From: JBHJOF01 sp050330055
GTDB taxonomy: Bacteria; Pseudomonadota; Alphaproteobacteria; Kiloniellales; JAKSDN01
Direction: 5' to 3'
Length of the DNA stretch: 11,977 bases
Assembly: GCA_050330055.1 (NCBI GenBank)
Contig: JBHJOF010000142.1
Location: 1 to 11,977, forward strand
A program made the position numbers and the translations under genes. Each line of letters starts with the position of its first letter. The first letter of the stretch is position 1. Of this stretch, positions 8,591 through 11,977 are shown piece by piece. The notes beneath the pieces are model-generated. The model was not told the origin of the DNA, searched no databases, and saw only the letters and a list, made by a program, of their open reading frames with translations.

Positions 8591-9475
8591 GTCGCTATCC
8601 TGGTCGACGGAGCCGTGTTCGCCGCCTGGCTGTTCATGGTTTCGGTCGGCCTCACGCTGATCTACGGCGTCATGCGCATCCTCAACATCGCGCATGGCAG
8701 CCTCTATGCGCTTGGCGCCTACGCCGCAGCCTCGATGGTCGGCGTCTACTTCACTCAGGGCCACGCGCCGCTGCTCAGCTTCGCGCTGCTGCCCTTGTCC
8801 GCCATCATCGTCGGCGTCGTCGCCGGTCTGTTGATCGAGCGCGGCGTCCTGCGCCTCATGTACGGTCGCGATGAGGTGATCATGGTCCTGGTCACCTACG
8901 CCCTGTTTCTCATCCTCGAAGATCTCATCAAGCTGGTCTGGGGCGTCGATCCCTATTTCGCCTATCAGCCCTATGGCCTGCTCGGCATCGTCGACGTCTT
9001 CGGGCTGGTCTATCCGGTCTACGATCTGCTCACCATCGTCGTTGCTGTCGCGGTCGGCGCCGGCGTCTGGTGGGGCCTCAAGGGCACCAAGGTCGGCAAG
9101 CTGCTGGTCGCCGTGATCCACGACCGCGAGATGAGCATGGCGGTCGGCATCAACGTGACCGCGCTCTTCGCCGCTACATTCGCGCTTGGCGCCGTGCTGG
9201 CCGCGCTCGGCGGCGCCGTCTCGGCGCCCAAGATCTCGGTCGTGCCGGGGATCGGCGTCGAGGTCATCGTGCTCGCCTTCGCCGTCGTCGTGATCGGCGG
9301 ACTGGGCAGCATAGGCGGCGCCATGCTCGGCGCCGTGGTCGTCGGCCTGGCGCGCGCCGCGTCGGTGCACCTGCTGCCGGAGGCGGAGCTCTTCGTCATC
9401 TACGCCGCCATGGCGCTCGTGCTCGCGGTGCGGCCCTACGGCCTCTTCGCCAAGCCGGAGGCGCGAAAGATATGA
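8579..9475 (+). CDS. livH: ABC importer permease, LivH family
   Basis: A 298-residue hydrophobic protein with about eight membrane segments, the usual size for LivH. The family block IYGVMRILNIAHG is at residues 28-40, preceded by the first helix (VFAAWLFMVSVGLTL). A conserved C-terminal region includes VVIGGLGSIGGAMLGAVVVGL. With LivM it forms the inner-membrane channel that receives solute from the binding proteins. Start: ATG 8579 gives the normal short N-terminus before the first helix, and an in-frame TGA at 8555-8557 excludes a start further upstream than that. The start has no recognisable Shine-Dalgarno sequence and is the last ATG of a tandem repeat, so initiation here may be unusual. 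The gene overlaps livM by four bases (ATGA). The Liv name denotes family only; the substrate is not shown to be an amino acid. Confidence 0.9.
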   Translation: MLTTVAILVDGAVFAAWLFMVSVGLTLIYGVMRILNIAHGSLYALGAYAAASMVGVYFTQGHAPLLSFALLPLSAIIVGVVAGLLIERGVLRLMYGRDEVIMVLVTYALFLILEDLIKLVWGVDPYFAYQPYGLLGIVDVFGLVYPVYDLLTIVVAVAVGAGVWWGLKGTKVGKLLVAVIHDREMSMAVGINVTALFAATFALGAVLAALGGAVSAPKISVVPGIGVEVIVLAFAVVVIGGLGSIGGAMLGAVVVGLARAASVHLLPEAELFVIYAAMALVLAVRPYGLFAKPEARKI

Positions 9476-10413
9476 GCGCCCTGCGCGATCGCACCTTTCT
9501 GGTTCTGCTGCTCGCCCTGCCGGCGCTGCTGCTTGCCGGCCTCGCGTTGCCCGACTGGCTGCGCTTCCTGCTGCAGCTGTCGCTCGCCAACAGCCTCGTC
9601 GTCCTGGGCGTGATGCTGCAGATGCGCGCCGGCCTGGTCTCGTTCGGCCAGGGCCTCTACTACTGCATCGGCGGCTACGCCGCCGGAATGGCTGGACGGT
9701 TCTTTGGCCTGTCGGACATCTTCGCGGTGCTGGCGCTCGGGCTCTTCGGCGCCGCGCTTGCCGCCATGGTGCTCGGCCTGCTGATGTCGCGCTACCGCGA
9801 AATCTTCTTCGCCATGTTGAGCCTGGCGCTGTCGATGATCCTCTACGGCCTGCTGGTCAAGGCCGAGGCGCTGGGCAGCACGGACGGCTTCAACGTGCCG
9901 CAGGCCAGGTTCCTCGGGGTGCAGCTGACCGGCTGGGCGCACCGCTATGCGACCTTCGCGCTGACCTGCGTCCTGGCCGTGGGGGTCGCCGCGGTACTGC
10001 ACCGCTATCTGAAGTCCACCTTGGGGGCGCTGGGCGATGCGATCCGGCAGAACGAGCTGCGCGTCGAGTTCCTGGGCGCCTCGGTGCGCCGCGCGCTCTA
10101 CGCCAAGTACGTCATCGCCGCCGCGATATCCGGCCTCGGCGGCGGGCTGGTCGCCGTCACCGTGGGGCATGTCGATCCCGATCTGGCCTATTGGACGACC
10201 TCGGGCGAGTTCGTCTTCATCGCGCTCTTGAGCGGCACCGGCAACGTGCTGGCGCCTTTCGTGGGCTCCTTCCTGCTCGAGATTGTCCGCTCCTTCGCCT
10301 TCTCCTATGCGCCCTACAGCTGGCAGATGATCATCGGCGGCACGATGCTGCTGGTGATCCTCTTCCTTCCGGGCGGCCTCTGGTCGCTGGTCCTGCAGAG
10401 GGGGCGCAGCTGA
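9472..10413 (+). CDS. livM: ABC importer permease, LivM family
   Basis: A 313-residue polytopic membrane protein. Family features include RAGLVSFGQGLYYCIGGYAAG near the N-terminal third, STDGFNV in a periplasmic loop, the cytoplasmic coupling segment GDAIRQNELRVEFLG from residue 188, and GEFVFIALLSGTGNVLAPFVG in the last helices. It pairs with LivH to form the translocation pore, and its coupling segment contacts the ATPases. Start: ATG 9472 shares ATGA with the livH stop, implying translational coupling; the frame is open further upstream, but that part is only the shadow of livH. It ends 1 base before the livG ATG. The protein is close to the normal family length with no break or missing block visible. 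Confidence 0.92.
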   Translation: MSALRDRTFLVLLLALPALLLAGLALPDWLRFLLQLSLANSLVVLGVMLQMRAGLVSFGQGLYYCIGGYAAGMAGRFFGLSDIFAVLALGLFGAALAAMVLGLLMSRYREIFFAMLSLALSMILYGLLVKAEALGSTDGFNVPQARFLGVQLTGWAHRYATFALTCVLAVGVAAVLHRYLKSTLGALGDAIRQNELRVEFLGASVRRALYAKYVIAAAISGLGGGLVAVTVGHVDPDLAYWTTSGEFVFIALLSGTGNVLAPFVGSFLLEIVRSFAFSYAPYSWQMIIGGTMLLVILFLPGGLWSLVLQRGRS

Positions 10414-10414
10414 C

Positions 10415-11191
10415 ATGCCGGCGGTGCTCGAAGCCGACGACCTCTGCATCAGCTTCGGCGCGGTCATCGCCGCCGACCGGGTCACGGTCTCCGTGGCCGA
10501 GCGCGAGGTGCTGGGCATCATCGGCGCCAACGGCGCGGGCAAGACCACCTTCGTCAACATGGTGACCGGCCACCTCAAGCCCACGCGGGGTACGATCCGC
10601 TTCCTCGGCCGGGACATCACCCACCTGCCGTCGCGGGCGATCACCCAACTCGGCATCTGCCGCTCGTTCCAGATCCCGCAGGTCTTCGCCGAGCTGTCCG
10701 TGCTCGATAACCTGCTGATGGCGATCGGCATCGCCAAAGGCAAGGGCTGGCAAGCCTGGCGGCCGATCAGGCATGGCGAGGCCGTACAGCAGGCGGAGGA
10801 ACTCCTCGCCCGGTACGATCTCGCCGATTACGCCGAGCGCAAGGCGGGCCTGCTGCCGCAGGGCGTCCGCAAGCTGCTCGACATCGCCATGGCGACCGTC
10901 CGGGCGCCGCGAATCGTTCTGCTGGACGAGCCGACCAGCGGCATCAGTTTCGACGAGAAGTTCGCCGTCATGGACATCCTCATGGCGGCGCTCGCGGCGG
11001 TCGAGACGACGGTGCTCTTCGTCGAGCACGACATGGAAATCGTCGAGCGCTACGCCGGGCGGGTGGTCGCCTTCTATGACGGCAAGGTGATCGCCGACGG
11101 CGAGCCGCAGTCCGTCCTGGCCGACCCGGACGTCCGGCAATACGTGGTCGGATCGCAGCTGCATCGCCGCGCCGCAGCGGGGGGCACCTGA
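10415..11191 (+). CDS. livG: ABC importer ATPase, LivG family
   Basis: A 258-residue ATP-binding subunit. Walker A is GANGAGKT at residues 37-44, the Q-loop lies in RSFQIPQVF, Walker B is LLDEP with D171/E172, and the switch histidine is H205 (VEHD). The ABC signature is not LSGGQ or the LivG-like LxYGxQ but LPQGV at 147-151, keeping only the L and one G. The rest of the fold is intact and the length is normal, so the change is likely a subfamily trait rather than decay. It works with LivF on the cytoplasmic side of LivH/LivM to power import. The start follows the livM stop by one base, and its stop overlaps the livF start (TGATG), so these genes are translationally coupled. Confidence 0.92.
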   Translation: MPAVLEADDLCISFGAVIAADRVTVSVAEREVLGIIGANGAGKTTFVNMVTGHLKPTRGTIRFLGRDITHLPSRAITQLGICRSFQIPQVFAELSVLDNLLMAIGIAKGKGWQAWRPIRHGEAVQQAEELLARYDLADYAERKAGLLPQGVRKLLDIAMATVRAPRIVLLDEPTSGISFDEKFAVMDILMAALAAVETTVLFVEHDMEIVERYAGRVVAFYDGKVIADGEPQSVLADPDVRQYVVGSQLHRRAAAGGT

Positions 11192-11883
11192 TGCTGAGCA
11201 TTCGGGACCTCGACGTCGCAATCGGCCGCACCGACGTGCTGCACGGCGTCGCGCTCGCTATCCCGGACGGCGCGACCGCCGGCCTGATCGGCCGCAATGG
11301 TGCCGGCAAGACGACGCTGATGCGCAGCATCATGGGACTGCTGCCGGCCGGGCGCGGTCAGGTCGAGTTCGACGGCCGCGACCTCTCCGCGCTGCCGGCC
11401 TACCGGCGGGCTCGCCTCGGCATTGGCTACATGCCGGAGGACCGGCGCCTGGTTCCGGACCTGACCGTGGAGGAGAATATCCTGCTGCCGGCCTGGGCTG
11501 GCCGGCTGAACGGCGCCAGCGACAGGCTGCGACGCATCTACGAGTTGATGCCCGAGGTTGCGGCTTTCGCGCCGCGGCGGGCGCTGCAGCTCAGCGGCGG
11601 CTAGCAGAAGCTGGTGGCACTGGCTCGGGCCCTGCTCTCCGGCACGCGTTTGCTTCTGCTCGACGAGCCCTTCGAAGGCGTGGCGCCAGCCCTGGCGCAG
11701 CGCCTGGCCGAGGTCATCGGCGACCTCAAAGGCACGGGCCTCTCGGTCCTGCTGTCGGAATCGGACTTCACGCACTCTGTCGAGCTGCTCGACCGGCTCT
11801 TCGTCATCGAGCGCGGCGTGGTCGAGGAGCGGCCGATCAAGATTCGCAGCCTCGAGGGCTTTTCGACGGGAGATCAATCATGA
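11191..11883 (+). pseudogene. livF: ABC importer ATPase, LivF family, interrupted by an in-frame TAG
   Basis: The frame encodes 230 codons, the usual LivF size, with one internal stop: TAG at 11602-11604, codon 138. Before it are Walker A GRNGAGKT (34-41) and LSGG (134-137). After it, in the same frame, come QKLVALARALL, Walker B LLDEP with D158/E159, and a normal C-terminus to TGA 11881-11883. The stop falls on the position after LSGG, normally E or Q, so it is one base from GAG or CAG. The upstream piece lacks Walker B and could not hydrolyse ATP. No good ribosome site supports restart at GTG 11614. No other damage is seen, pointing to a recent nonsense mutation, a sequencing error, or amber readthrough in a strain with a suppressor. 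The switch residue is S191 (SESD) rather than H; LivF proteins often lack H there. Overlaps livG by one base and the dehydrogenase by four. Confidence 0.9.
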
Positions 11884-11977
11884 AGATCAAAGCCGCTGTG
11901 CTGCACGAGATGGGGCGACCGCAGCCCTATGCGGAAAGCCGGCCACTGGCCATCGAGGAGCTCGATCTCGATCCGCC
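11880..11977 (+). CDS. Zinc-type medium-chain alcohol dehydrogenase, N-terminus only (cut by window end)
   Basis: Only the first 33 residues are present. They read MKIKAAVLHEMGRPQPYAES and continue RPLAIEELDLDPP, the typical first strand and turn of zinc-dependent medium-chain dehydrogenases (GroES-like N-terminal domain). Neither the catalytic zinc ligands nor the NAD-binding Rossmann fold lie within the window, so substrate and cofactor cannot be judged. The start ATG overlaps the livF stop (ATGA), placing it in the transporter operon and under the same sigma54 control. The context suggests it oxidises the imported compound or a product of it, which is inference. If livF is truncated at its TAG, ribosomes would not reach this overlap, so coupling to the dehydrogenase would be lost. 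Confidence 0.75.
   Translation, partial: MKIKAAVLHEMGRPQPYAESRPLAIEELDLDP

Noticed and set aside
11614..11883. Independent gene from GTG 11614 after the livF TAG.
   Set aside because: It is the C-terminal half of LivF in the same frame without Walker A or a ribosome site, so it is kept as part of one interrupted gene.

Overview
The window is GC-rich, densely coded and almost wholly on the + strand. Codon use (strong preference for G/C in third position), the sigma54-type regulation and the gene families suggest a proteobacterium, most likely an alphaproteobacterium of the Rhodospirillales type. That assignment is inferred from style and not proven by any marker gene.

Layout. (1) 43-2319: a large NorD/CbbO-family von Willebrand factor A (VWA) protein, closed by a strong hairpin at 2318-2363. 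(2) 2514-5549: a two-gene two-component system. It has a membrane histidine kinase with a Cache-like periplasmic sensor and a full NtrC-type response regulator (receiver, sigma54-activating AAA+, Fis helix-turn-helix), 3 bases apart. (3) 5550-5713: a compact control region. It holds two dyads built on TGAGCGGA-N-TCCGCTCA centred 32 bp apart, a near-consensus IHF site, and a good -24/-12 sigma54 promoter just ahead of the next gene. (4) 5714-11883: a branched-chain amino acid (Liv/HAAT) type ABC importer. It has two different but related periplasmic binding proteins, an intergenic hairpin, permeases LivH and LivM, and ATPases LivG and LivF. (5) 11880-end: the start of a zinc-type medium-chain alcohol dehydrogenase that overlaps livF by four bases.

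Proposed working model (inference): the kinase senses a small extracytoplasmic solute and phosphorylates the regulator. The regulator binds the two dyads and, with IHF bending the DNA, drives sigma54 polymerase at 5674-5689. This expresses an importer for that solute and a dehydrogenase that may start its catabolism. The transported compound cannot be read from sequence; the Liv names are family names only.

Three things stand out. The livF reading frame is broken by a single TAG codon immediately after LSGG of the ABC signature, with the rest of the gene intact. The livH start lies at the end of five 14-bp tandem repeats, each carrying an ATG, which create four overlapping six-codon mini-ORFs leading into the true start. 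The third is the complete sigma54 promoter architecture next to its likely activator gene. I found no tRNA, rRNA, CRISPR array or insertion sequence.
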